Shown piece by piece: positions 8,767 through 15,998 of a stretch of 64,000 nucleotides of DNA (position 1 is the stretch's first letter; each line of letters begins with the position of its first letter). Below the pieces are notes generated by a model. The model saw only the letters and a list, made by a program, of their open reading frames with translations, did no database searches and was not told the origin of the DNA. A program made the position numbers and the translations under genes. Source of the DNA: Microseira sp003486305 (GTDB lineage Bacteria; Cyanobacteriota; Cyanobacteriia; Cyanobacteriales; Aerosakkonemataceae). The stretch spans positions 154,179 through 218,178 of the forward strand of contig DALYJX010000001.1 in assembly GCA_031969655.1 (NCBI GenBank), written 5' to 3'.

Positions 8767-9378
8767 TTAATTTATAGGTATCTCAATCAAATAAGATTTA
8801 GCTAGTTGGTACTTGCTACCGTTGAAGCAAAAGAGCAACTGTCGAATATCCTTACCAGATGGTTGTTGTACTTGCAAACAAGGCAATTGGGAGTTACTCG
8901 ATAACTCGTCCGCTACTTGAAATAATGGTCTATTAGGTGGCAAATTGGGATTAAGATAACTATAAAAAACGCGGACAGGCGGAGTATCTTTATTCACTAA
9001 GTAAGCCGCATACAAGCAGCCAACAGAACCGCAAACGCCGGGGTTGTTGAAGTTAAAAACAACTAACCTACCCGCTTGTCCATCAACAGTCCAAGCCAAT
9101 ACGTTCGATGCAGCTTCCTGGGGGTTAAGTTCAGAATTTTCGGCAACAACAGCTTGAACGGTTTCAAGAGGAACGACGCTGGTAGCAGCCGACCAAGGAT
9201 TTGTAGCTTTGGCGCTACAACCGCTAGTTCCTAATAGTACTGACAATAACAAGAACAACACAAGTCCGAAGCGAAACCACCGCCCAACAAATAAAAACGA
9301 TGCGGGAGGTTTAGAAAAGTTTGGATGCTGGAAAACAGCATTATTTGAGTATATTTGTTTATCATCTAGCGTACCCAT
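8767..9378 (-). CDS. Predicted lipoprotein or membrane-anchored protein of unknown function
   Basis: 203 residues from the ATG ending at 9378, chosen because GGAGGT lies 7 bases before it; an earlier ATG at 9393 sits upstream of that site. About 40 polar residues precede a hydrophobic stretch ending L-L-G-T-S-G-C, which resembles a lipobox, so the mature part is probably outside the cytoplasm. Four further Cys residues in the mature part, two of them in C-G-S-V-G-C, could form disulphides. It is the last gene of a leftward run from 12416, after two other exported proteins. No family was recognised. Confidence 0.6.
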   Translation of the reverse strand: MGTLDDKQIYSNNAVFQHPNFSKPPASFLFVGRWFRFGLVLFLLLSVLLGTSGCSAKATNPWSAATSVVPLETVQAVVAENSELNPQEAASNVLAWTVDGQAGRLVVFNFNNPGVCGSVGCLYAAYLVNKDTPPVRVFYSYLNPNLPPNRPLFQVADELSSNSQLPCLQVQQPSGKDIRQLLFCFNGSKYQLAKSYLIEIPIN

Positions 9379-9423
9379 TGAATCAACCTCCATACATTGA
9401 ATAGAGTAGCTGGGATATTACTT

Positions 9424-9969
9424 TTAGTCCACGAGCTTGAAAGTTCGAGGAACCGTAATCCCAGCCTGGTTAAATGCCCAAATATCCTCCTGAGAAAATT
9501 GCCAACTGGAATTTCTCAAATCTGGCTGCAAGGTAGACCGAAATTTATCAATTCCTCCTGCATTGTTAATGGAATACCGCAATTCACCCAAAGCGAGTTG
9601 TCTTGCCACTGATTGCTTAAGCACCCGACTGTAAGGATAAAAATCATTCATGGGGTTGGAATACAGCAAATTGCACTGGTTATCTTTTAGAGAAACCAAT
9701 ACTGAAAAAGGCTTAGCATCGCCGGGTAAATAGGCATCTAACAAGCGGTACTTAGTGTCGTCCTCTCTCACCTCAGTTACCAACTCTGTCCTGAGAGTTC
9801 CCAAACCAACCGGGAGGCAGGATAAAGGAATTTCAGCAATCCGTGAAGACTGACTCAAAGCTGGAGAATTTGTCAATAATTCGCCGAGCAAATAAACCAT
9901 CAAAACTGTTAGCAATCCCCAAATAAATTGCAATAACCGCGTCCTATTCTTCAAAACTGCGATCGCCAT
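9424..9969 (-). CDS. Exported protein of unknown function
   Basis: 181 residues from the ATG at 9969, which has a strong AGGAGG site 6 bases upstream. A basic N terminus (K-N-R-T-R), a long hydrophobic segment and S-P-A-L-S-Q form a convincing signal peptide or anchor. The mature region has two Cys and no recognised motif. The gene starts 20 bp after the large transglycosylase-like gene ends, so it is almost certainly in the same transcript and probably works with it at the envelope. Confidence 0.65.
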   Translation of the reverse strand: MAIAVLKNRTRLLQFIWGLLTVLMVYLLGELLTNSPALSQSSRIAEIPLSCLPVGLGTLRTELVTEVREDDTKYRLLDAYLPGDAKPFSVLVSLKDNQCNLLYSNPMNDFYPYSRVLKQSVARQLALGELRYSINNAGGIDKFRSTLQPDLRNSSWQFSQEDIWAFNQAGITVPRTFKLVD

Positions 9970-9989
9970 CAACTACCTCCTACGAAAAT

Positions 9990-12416
9990 TCAAATTCCAA
10001 ATTGAGATGGGTTAACAGCCGTCCCATTGACACGGGTTTCAAAGTACAAGCGAGGTTCTTCCACCATCCCGGTGCTACCCAGACCACCAATCACCTGACC
10101 TTGAAAAACGCGATCGCCCACCTCAACCTTCACCGAACCCGGTTGCAAGTGAGCGTACCGAGTTGTGCGACCGTTACCGCGATCGATTTCAATCCAGTTA
10201 CCGTAGCCACCGCCGCAGTTTTTTACCCCTTCCAGGCAGTTGGAAACCACCGTCCTCACCGCACCGCTATCAACGGCTTTAATCGGACTTCCGACTTCTC
10301 CGGCAAACGCAATACCGTTGTGAATTTTCCGCATCCCAGAAACCGGACGAGTCGGCGTACCGAAGCTGCTGGTTACTTGCCCATTCGCAGGCTTGATAAA
10401 TTTACCTGTAGCTTGAGTGTCTGTACTTGCAGTGGGAGTACAAGCAGCGGTACTCAACCGGGCGATCGCTCCACCACCAGCTTGATAGCGCCTCAAAACA
10501 TCGGAGCCATAGCTTTTTAGCGTTAAAGGACCGAATGCGTCAGTCGCGCCGCCATCAACTTTGGAGTAGTCGCCGCCAAAATGCTTTTGAGCTACTCTTT
10601 CGATCAGGCGATCACCCGAAAACAGGTTACCAGTTGTAGGATCTATTTGTTGAGATGTTGTATTGATTTTATCGGTAATACTTATTTGAAATACTGCTTC
10701 CTGATCCGCAGGTGGAAAAAATTGAAAAAGTTCGGCTTGAGTAGGTTTATAACCGCCTTTGAGCTTAGATAAAAATTGCTCTCCCCCTGGTTTTGATGAA
10801 ATTGAACTAGCAGCGTATTCGTTGTAAGTGACAAACTGGTATTTACCCAGCGGTACTCCGCAATTTTTACCGCCATCTGCACAAACATAAGGGCCGATGT
10901 TATCGTAGGAACCGCTGCTCTCGATACTAGCGATCGCTTCCGACAAAGCCACCACATTTACCCCTTGAACGTTGCCAACTGAAATCGGTCCGGTACTTCC
11001 CGGAGGACAAGGAACGTTAACGTTAGCTGCCGTACCTACGCCCCTCGTGGGAGCAGAAGACGCTGCACCGCGAGTCGCCCCCGTTGGTACAGAAGATGAA
11101 CCGCCAGACGATGGCTCCAACACGCCAACGAAGATGGGAGAATTAATTCGATAAGTAAAAAAGGGCACCGGGCCAATGAAATAGGGAGAGCAGCCGCAAG
11201 GCGAACAAAACCGGAAGAACAGAGCCGTATTAACAGTATCAGTCCGCTCATCCGGTTCCATGACCGCCACCTTGAAGGCACTGCCAAATGGAAGTCTCCC
11301 CGTAGGTTCCTTGCCGCCATTGACACCTTTAAGACAGCCCCAGCCACCTTGAACTTCTTGGTACTTGCCGCTGATCCATTGTTTACCTTCGAGCGAACCG
11401 CGAGTCTTCCGACCCGAATTTTCTAAATCGTCCAGTTCGACGTAAGCGCAATCATTCTCTTGACAGTTAACCGAAAATCCCTGAACATCCGAGCCTGAAA
11501 TAGTATTGGTTCGCTTGCGCTCGGCAGGGCCATAAATTGCATCAATTCGCATAACCAAGTTGCCTAATTCAGCAACCGGATTGGGAAATCTAGACAAGGG
11601 TAAAGCATTCAGCCCCGGTACATCCTTAATTAAGGTAGTTTGCCAATCTGAAAACGCACCCAGTTGAGCGTTACCCAGGTTCGGAATTGAGGACATTGAA
11701 TATTGCTCTAGATCAATTTCTCCTAGTTTCAACTGACCAAACTGGGGATTGGAATCAAGAACTTGAGCCAAAGTTTGATCGGTTAAATTATCAGCGGTTT
11801 TGGCACTTAGCAGCCCCGCCACTGGCGCAACGTCCTTGACCTTAAATTGACCGAGAAGAGGAACAGCTTGAACCAGCTGCTCTAAGGTTTGTTTGGCAAC
11901 TAAAGTAAAGGCACTTAAAGCAACCCGATCTAAACTCAAACCAGTTTGCTGTGCGATGGAACCAACTGACAGTAATTCTGGCTGCAAAGCTTCGCTGATA
12001 TCGCCCAACATGATGTACTGGTCGGGAGTTTGTCCTGCCGTCCAATTCCGACTCAAATCGTAGCCAACTGCCGACGTATACTGCGACGCTGAAAGGTTTC
12101 CAGATTGGCTGATGGGTGGCATCTGGGAAAAAGAAATCTGCGTCCAATCTGGTACAAGAGCGTTAACAGAAGTAGGATTTCCTTGTCTATCAACACCGCG
12201 TATTTCTAAAATCCGGGTCGGCAGTTCAGTAGCATCAACAGTAGTTTGTGCAACAGTATATCCTGGCACATGAAATAAACTCAAAACTATTAACACTAAA
12301 GACAATATCCAACCTGATAATTGCCTGGATATTGCTGACGTTCTTTTTCTCATTGCTGTAAAAAACATTTGGTTATCGGTAGATTGAGGAAAGAGCGCGT
12401 TAAGTTGTGCAATCAA
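9990..12416 (-). CDS. Exported lytic transglycosylase-like protein with degenerate C-terminal M23 (LytM) domain
   Basis: 808 residues from a TTG at 12416 that has GGGGAG 8 bases upstream; an ATG at 12353 would give a more compact signal peptide (W-I-L-S-L-V-L-I-V-L-S-L-F). Residues about 60-290 are unrecognised. A proline/serine-rich linker leads to a lysozyme-like region (about 480-660) with A-I-A-S-I-E-S-S-G-S-Y (catalytic Glu position) and G-K-Y-Q-F. The last 115 residues are an M23 fold in which only His699 of the metal site is kept: the HxxxD Asp is Ala703, and the HLH ligands have become Arg789-Leu-Tyr791, although Y-A-H at 754-756 remains. The M23 part is therefore probably not catalytic. 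Such proteins commonly open peptidoglycan for conjugation or envelope machines. Confidence 0.75.
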   Translation of the reverse strand: MIAQLNALFPQSTDNQMFFTAMRKRTSAISRQLSGWILSLVLIVLSLFHVPGYTVAQTTVDATELPTRILEIRGVDRQGNPTSVNALVPDWTQISFSQMPPISQSGNLSASQYTSAVGYDLSRNWTAGQTPDQYIMLGDISEALQPELLSVGSIAQQTGLSLDRVALSAFTLVAKQTLEQLVQAVPLLGQFKVKDVAPVAGLLSAKTADNLTDQTLAQVLDSNPQFGQLKLGEIDLEQYSMSSIPNLGNAQLGAFSDWQTTLIKDVPGLNALPLSRFPNPVAELGNLVMRIDAIYGPAERKRTNTISGSDVQGFSVNCQENDCAYVELDDLENSGRKTRGSLEGKQWISGKYQEVQGGWGCLKGVNGGKEPTGRLPFGSAFKVAVMEPDERTDTVNTALFFRFCSPCGCSPYFIGPVPFFTYRINSPIFVGVLEPSSGGSSSVPTGATRGAASSAPTRGVGTAANVNVPCPPGSTGPISVGNVQGVNVVALSEAIASIESSGSYDNIGPYVCADGGKNCGVPLGKYQFVTYNEYAASSISSKPGGEQFLSKLKGGYKPTQAELFQFFPPADQEAVFQISITDKINTTSQQIDPTTGNLFSGDRLIERVAQKHFGGDYSKVDGGATDAFGPLTLKSYGSDVLRRYQAGGGAIARLSTAACTPTASTDTQATGKFIKPANGQVTSSFGTPTRPVSGMRKIHNGIAFAGEVGSPIKAVDSGAVRTVVSNCLEGVKNCGGGYGNWIEIDRGNGRTTRYAHLQPGSVKVEVGDRVFQGQVIGGLGSTGMVEEPRLYFETRVNGTAVNPSQFGI

Positions 12417-12569
12417 ATTCGCGCTCCCCTTTTAGAACTAAAACAAACCCATCTGCACTACCTACACTTGCCACAAAGTACTAAGCTGTTCCACATTTAA
12501 CTTGAATGTTTGAGCGGCTGAAACCTTTGACTGGCTTGGCTCGATTTGGAAAATTAAATATGGTTCAGC

Positions 12570-12893
12570 TTACAACTCAAGGTCGTCGCAGCCAAAATAA
12601 GAATTGGCTGTTTGGCTTTGATAAGAATTGGTGTTTATTTCCCCGCTATCGAAATGGGGGTTAGGATTAACAGCCGTCTCAGTCCACGGAGTATCTGCTA
12701 AATTCAAATTTCCTTCAAAAACATTCTCTTGATACCCATCTGCGAAGTAATCTGGAGCGCCGTAAGCTTCAGATTGCTGACTGTTGTAACCGTTGCTTAT
12801 ATACCCTTGAGATGAATATCCGGATGGCTCAGTTTCATAGCCATTTGTACCGTAGCCTTGTTCAGTGCTGTAGAAATTGTTTGGCTCGTTCAT
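12570..12893 (-). CDS. Small Tyr/Asn/Gly/Ser-rich, probably disordered protein
   Basis: 107 residues with repeated G-Y, N-G-Y and S-Q-Y type dipeptides and almost no hydrophobic core: a prion-like low-complexity composition with an acidic C-terminal D-D-L-E-L. It lies 153 bp upstream of the exported-protein operon in the same direction. No signal peptide and no clear ribosome site were seen. Its function is unknown; the composition is compatible with an assembly or scaffold role, but nothing in the sequence demonstrates that. Confidence 0.45.
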   Translation of the reverse strand: MNEPNNFYSTEQGYGTNGYETEPSGYSSQGYISNGYNSQQSEAYGAPDYFADGYQENVFEGNLNLADTPWTETAVNPNPHFDSGEINTNSYQSQTANSYFGCDDLEL

Positions 12894-13136
12894 AGTGTGT
12901 AGCTACAAAGTAGTCAAAATCGACAACTTAGCATAGCTAGCGGCTATTCAAGGACGTTTCAGCCGATAGTCGTAATTTAATTACCGCCTATCGGCGGATC
13001 TGTATAGCGAACATTGCCGACCAAAAAAGAATCCAAAAGCTGAAAGAGTACTGGCACCAAGCTTGCAAGCTTGGTGGTATCAGGAATTGAAGCCAAACAA
13101 ACGGCGGCAGTATTGAGAATGAATTAGGAAATACTA

Positions 13137-13496
13137 ATGGTTTTAACGCAAACCGAATTAGATGCCTTCGTGGGAACAGAAAATATTTACCAGCACTCCT
13201 TGGGAATTTGCTATACAGATGGGGTTAAATATTTAGCAACCAAAGGAGAAGCTTTCTGGTTGTTGGATGCAATTGCATCCCATCAAACGCAACAAATACT
13301 CTCACAACCAGAATTACAAGAATTCCAAATTTGGGAATTAACGGTTGCCGAAGATAAATCTGCTGTCTTAATCTGCCGTGCAGATACAAATACCGAACCA
13401 GTAGTCAGACAAGAAATCGAGTATACCGATTTCCCGCTTAAATCGCTCAAATTGTACTTGGAAGAAAAAGTATTGCTGTTACCTTCTGAGTATTGA
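13137..13496 (+). CDS. DUF6876-type protein
   Basis: 119 residues. It shows the family pattern: a polar start (E-L-D-A-F-V-G-T-E), Y-T-D-G-V-K-Y-L-A, F-W-L-L-D-A-I-A-S-H-Q, and a C-terminal I-E-Y-T-D-F-P-L followed by V-L-L-L-P-S-E-Y. DUF6876 proteins are small, soluble, common on cyanobacterial and other bacterial plasmids, and have no known function. It is transcribed divergently from the Tyr-rich protein gene. Confidence 0.75.
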   Translation: MVLTQTELDAFVGTENIYQHSLGICYTDGVKYLATKGEAFWLLDAIASHQTQQILSQPELQEFQIWELTVAEDKSAVLICRADTNTEPVVRQEIEYTDFPLKSLKLYLEEKVLLLPSEY

Positions 13497-13587
13497 TGCA
13501 ATAGCTTGAACAATCAATTCACTTATCCACCAGAGCTAACCCTTCCGCTTTGGCTGCGTCTTGCAGAAGCGATACGTCTAACGGCAC

Positions 13588-13634
13588 GCACTCGCGATCG
13601 CGCTAGCCGCGCAAGAAAAGCGCGATCGCAAGTG
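13588..13634. repeat. HIP1-containing stem-loop
   Basis: Two arms, each carrying a HIP1 core (GCGATCGC), face each other: CACTCGCGATCGCGCT and AGCGCGATCGCAAGTG, separated by about 14 bases. It lies in the 274-bp gap after the DUF6876 gene, which otherwise shows no feature. It may act as a terminator-like hairpin, or may simply reflect HIP1 enrichment. Confidence 0.45.
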
Positions 13635-13770
13635 GACAAGCTGTACGGTTAGGGCGAATCTGGAATAAAATGGTAACTTCCAAAATGCCCAATGTCCTAT
13701 ACTTACCTCGCCTTTTGGGTGAGAATGTAAAGGTAAAATAGTATACATCAATAGCTCTAGGAAAACTTCT

Positions 13771-14217
13771 GTGACTGCTGGCTCAGTACCATCAACCCTC
13801 CAAGAACGCCAAAATCGATTGACTCAGTTGATCGAGCATTTACTACAAGAAGGCTGGACTCAAAGCGATTTAGCCCAAGCCTTGGATGTAGATTTTTCAA
13901 CAGTGCATCGGTGGTTGAGGGGAAAAACGATTCCCGATCCAGATTCTAAGAACTTTCGGCGGCTGGCGAAGGTAAGCGGTGGCAACTCTAGAAAGTTGCA
14001 ACTTTATTTAGATGGAGAAATTTCTCTGTCAATTTACCGTAATGGTCTAGACAAGAAAGCGATCTTTGAAGTGAAAACTCGTGAGAAGTCCAACTCTGAG
14101 CAGCTGAAGAAAGAAATTTTAGCAAAGATTTGTACGCTTGACCCGATTGATATTGCAGAAATAATTTCTTCATCGGTAGTGCTTTTAGCCAATCAAAAAT
14201 CTTTTGAGGCAGATTAG
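13771..14217 (+). CDS. Helix-turn-helix DNA-binding protein (XRE-like)
   Basis: 148 residues from a GTG at 13771. Residues about 18-60 form an HTH: G-W-T-Q-S-D-L-A-Q-A-L-D-V-D, then S-T-V-H-R-W-L-R-G-K-T-I-P-D-P, typical of XRE/Cro-like or phage-type domains. The rest is charged and ends in a helical stretch rich in Ile, Ala and Ser. It is followed by the palindrome array and a MITE, so it may regulate plasmid functions such as the polymerase at 16 kb; this is inference from position only. Confidence 0.7.
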   Translation: MTAGSVPSTLQERQNRLTQLIEHLLQEGWTQSDLAQALDVDFSTVHRWLRGKTIPDPDSKNFRRLAKVSGGNSRKLQLYLDGEISLSIYRNGLDKKAIFEVKTREKSNSEQLKKEILAKICTLDPIDIAEIISSSVVLLANQKSFEAD

Positions 14218-14472
14218 TTGCTGCTCTGATTAAAATCTCAAATATATTTTGTTAATTACATTCTCCTTGTGTAGTAATTAGTATATACCCTGATAATCAA
14301 TTAACTCAATTAACTACTGTGTATAAAGTTTGGCTATCTGTTAATGCTGGAATGGTAAAATTAGTAACCAAATATGCTCTACCGATCGCAAAACTTTTCG
14401 TTCTAATGAAATTGTATAAATAAGGTGGTGGCTGCATGGTTAGAATAAAAGCGATTAGCTTAGCCAAGCTAA

Positions 14473-14519
14473 CTTATCTTATGTAACGGCGGTATAGCCT
14501 TAGCGTTACATAAGATAAG
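14473..14519. repeat. Inverted repeat P1 of a TTATGTAACG/CGTTACATAA family
   Basis: Perfect 16-base arms (CTTATCTTATGTAACG at 14473-14488 and its complement at 14504-14519) with a 15-base loop. This is the strongest of four related palindromes between 14.47 and 15.06 kb. Confidence 0.8.
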
Positions 14520-14541
14520 CTAAACCCAAGTCAGTTTTTCT

Positions 14542-14590
14542 TCTTATGTAACACTGTTTTCACTCACTACTGCCAAAACGTTACATAAGA
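14542..14590. repeat. Inverted repeat P2 of the same family
   Basis: Arms TCTTATGTAAC (14542-14552) and GTTACATAAGA (14580-14590) with a 27-base spacer. It lies 23 bp after P1 and 32 bp before the target duplication of the inserted MITE. Confidence 0.75.
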
Positions 14591-14627
14591 TAGTTGCGCT
14601 CACCAGCTTGTTTTTTATTAGAGCGGT

Positions 14628-14919
14628 TGTATGTTTAGAAAAAAGTGGTGGAATTTAAAATAAAGTAGTGGAATTTAAAATAAAGTTTGAGAGAAAGGGC
14701 GGATTTTAGGGTAAGGTAAAGCTCACCAGAGGTAAAACCCTACCCCCTCTTGCAAGCAGGTGAGGCGCTCAGTCTAGAACTTTATTATTTCAAGCTTATA
14801 CCCTCTGAGGTTTGATTGCTGTGAAATTTGAGAACTTTATTTCTGTTTGTTGCCTGACTTGCTACGCCAATTTAAGCTTTTTAGCCTCCTTTATTCCAGA
14901 ACTTTATTTTAAACATACA
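14628..14919. mobile_element. 292-bp non-autonomous Tn7/Tn5053-like element (MITE) with 5-bp target duplication
   Basis: The element begins TGTATGTTTA and ends TAAACATACA; the first 27 bases of the two ends match at 23 positions. It is flanked by GCGGT on both sides (14623-14627 and 14920-14924), a 5-bp target-site duplication. The left end holds tandem 20-bp repeats (two copies of GGAATTTAAAATAAAG at 14650-14685); the right half holds three AGAACTTTATT copies (about 14776, 14831, 14898) in the opposite orientation. TGT/ACA ends, a 5-bp duplication and internal repeated sites for the DDE transposase are the hallmarks of Tn7-like and Tn5053-like elements. No transposase lies inside, and the interior shows only a weak GGGTA/TACCC dyad. 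It interrupts the palindrome array. Confidence 0.8.
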
Positions 14920-14953
14920 GCGGTTGCAGCAGGTTGAGGTTGTCACCCTTTCT

Positions 14954-14989
14954 TTCTTATGTAACGCTCGGTGCAGCGTTACATAAGAA
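14954..14989. repeat. Inverted repeat P3 of the TTATGTAACG family
   Basis: 15-base perfect arms (TTCTTATGTAACGCT and its complement) with a 6-base loop, CGGTGC. It is preceded by a 20-odd-base segment (CAGCAGGTTGAGGTTGTCAC) that recurs before P4, so P3 and P4 are units of a larger repeat. Confidence 0.8.
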
Positions 14990-15022
14990 GAAGTAGCACA
15001 GCAGGTTGAGGTCGTCACACTA

Positions 15023-15056
15023 TCTTATGTAACGTTGCACCGAGCGTTACCTAAGA
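15023..15056. repeat. Inverted repeat P4, near reverse complement of P3
   Basis: Arms TCTTATGTAACG (15023-15034) and CGTTACCTAAGA (15045-15056, one mismatch). The whole hairpin resembles P3 read on the other strand. It overlaps the 3' end of the leftward gene at 15047-15424 and could terminate it. Confidence 0.7.
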
Positions 15057-15424
15057 CTGGGTGGCAGTTCCTTCCCCACGTAAAAGCTAACTACCTTTCC
15101 ATTGTTTCGCTGATATCCGTACCAATATGGCCCGTGGGGACAAGTACCACAATTTTCTTTTCCACAACGGACTTTTTCTAGGCGGTAGACAATTGAGTTT
15201 AGTTGACAAACACTAACTGCTTCACGCCCCGACTTAACGGGCGGTAGATCTAACTCTTCCGTCAAGGATTCTAGTTGCTCAATACGAATAGAGAGCCAAC
15301 CCTGAAGCCGTTTTAGCTCATCAGAATTCCAGCGCTCTAAAAGCCGAATGACTTTTTCAAATGGCGTGAGTTTCATAGCAAAGAAGGTTAACCTCCGCGC
15401 CCTCAAGTCAGTATTCGATTGCAA
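15047..15424 (-). CDS. Small protein with C-terminal Cys cluster (DUF6788-like)
   Basis: 125 residues from a TTG with GGAGG just upstream; an ATG at 15376 (M-K-L-T-P-F-E-K) is an alternative start. The N-terminal half is helical and charged. The C-terminal part carries V-R-C-G-K-x-x-C-x-x-C-P-H-G-P-Y-W-Y and F-Y-V-G-K, a short Cys/His motif widespread in plasmid and phage small proteins and probably binding zinc. It is divergent from the HTH gene at 15563 across a shared promoter region with a clean operator-like dyad. It may be a DNA-binding accessory protein; its function is not established. Confidence 0.65.
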   Translation of the reverse strand: MQSNTDLRARRLTFFAMKLTPFEKVIRLLERWNSDELKRLQGWLSIRIEQLESLTEELDLPPVKSGREAVSVCQLNSIVYRLEKVRCGKENCGTCPHGPYWYGYQRNNGKVVSFYVGKELPPSLR

Positions 15425-15469
15425 AAACCTCCACTAGAAAAGCAGGTCGGAGATTTTTTAACTTATTTA

Positions 15470-15503
15470 TGCACTATTGTAATATAAATGCACCAATAGT
15501 GCA
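15470..15503. promoter_or_regulatory. Operator-like inverted repeat between divergent genes
   Basis: Perfect 10-base arms TGCACTATTG (15470-15479) and CAATAGTGCA (15494-15503) with a 14-base spacer. It sits between the leftward Cys-motif gene and the rightward HTH gene, so the HTH protein is the natural candidate to bind it and regulate both. Confidence 0.65.
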
Positions 15504-15562
15504 TCAACGAATTGTGATAAACTTTAAGGTAAAGCGTAAAACCCTCAAGAATAGGGAATAGA

Positions 15563-15808
15563 ATGGTCAGACGTGTTCTGTTGCTTGGGAAATGGAATCT
15601 GGCAGCAATTATGGCTGACAGAAGAATAAGCGATGAAGAGTTAGCCAAAAGACTTGGGGAACTGACTGGTAGAGCGCCACACCCAAAAACCGTCTATAAG
15701 TGGAGAACGGCTTTGGATCGCCCCAATATCCGCCTCGACCATTGGGATGCTTTACCCCTTATCCTCAACTGTAGTCATGCAGATTTAATAGGGAAGGAAG
15801 AAAATTAA
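15563..15808 (+). CDS. Small helix-turn-helix protein
   Basis: 81 residues with AGGGAA upstream of the ATG. The pattern I-S-D-E-E-L-A-K-R-L-G, then H-P-K-T-V-Y-K-W-R-T-A and a C-terminal L-I-L-N-C-S-H-A-D-L-I-G matches short XRE-type regulators found in front of phage and plasmid genes. It lies 190 bp before the DNA polymerase gene in the same direction and downstream of an inverted-repeat operator, suggesting local autoregulation. Confidence 0.7.
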   Translation: MVRRVLLLGKWNLAAIMADRRISDEELAKRLGELTGRAPHPKTVYKWRTALDRPNIRLDHWDALPLILNCSHADLIGKEEN

Positions 15809-15998
15809 AATAAGCCTAGAAAAGTATGATGCTTGGGTGCGCGAGCAATTGCGATATTTTAAAATTACAGAAATCCAGAATATCAACTTTTTTTATAATT
15901 TTAATTTGAAAGTTTGGGGAGTGGGGCATCAAGGAAAATCTCCGCTAGCGCGGTCAAGTTTATAGCTAAAGCTATTGCCTTAAAATCTCCCTATTCCC

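Noticed and set aside
10002..10639. Rightward frames opposite the transglycosylase gene
   Set aside because: They are shadows of the strongly supported leftward gene.
14628..14919. A CRISPR-associated (CAST) or autonomous Tn7-like transposon
   Set aside because: No tns, tni or cas genes were found within or near the 292-bp element; only the ends are present.
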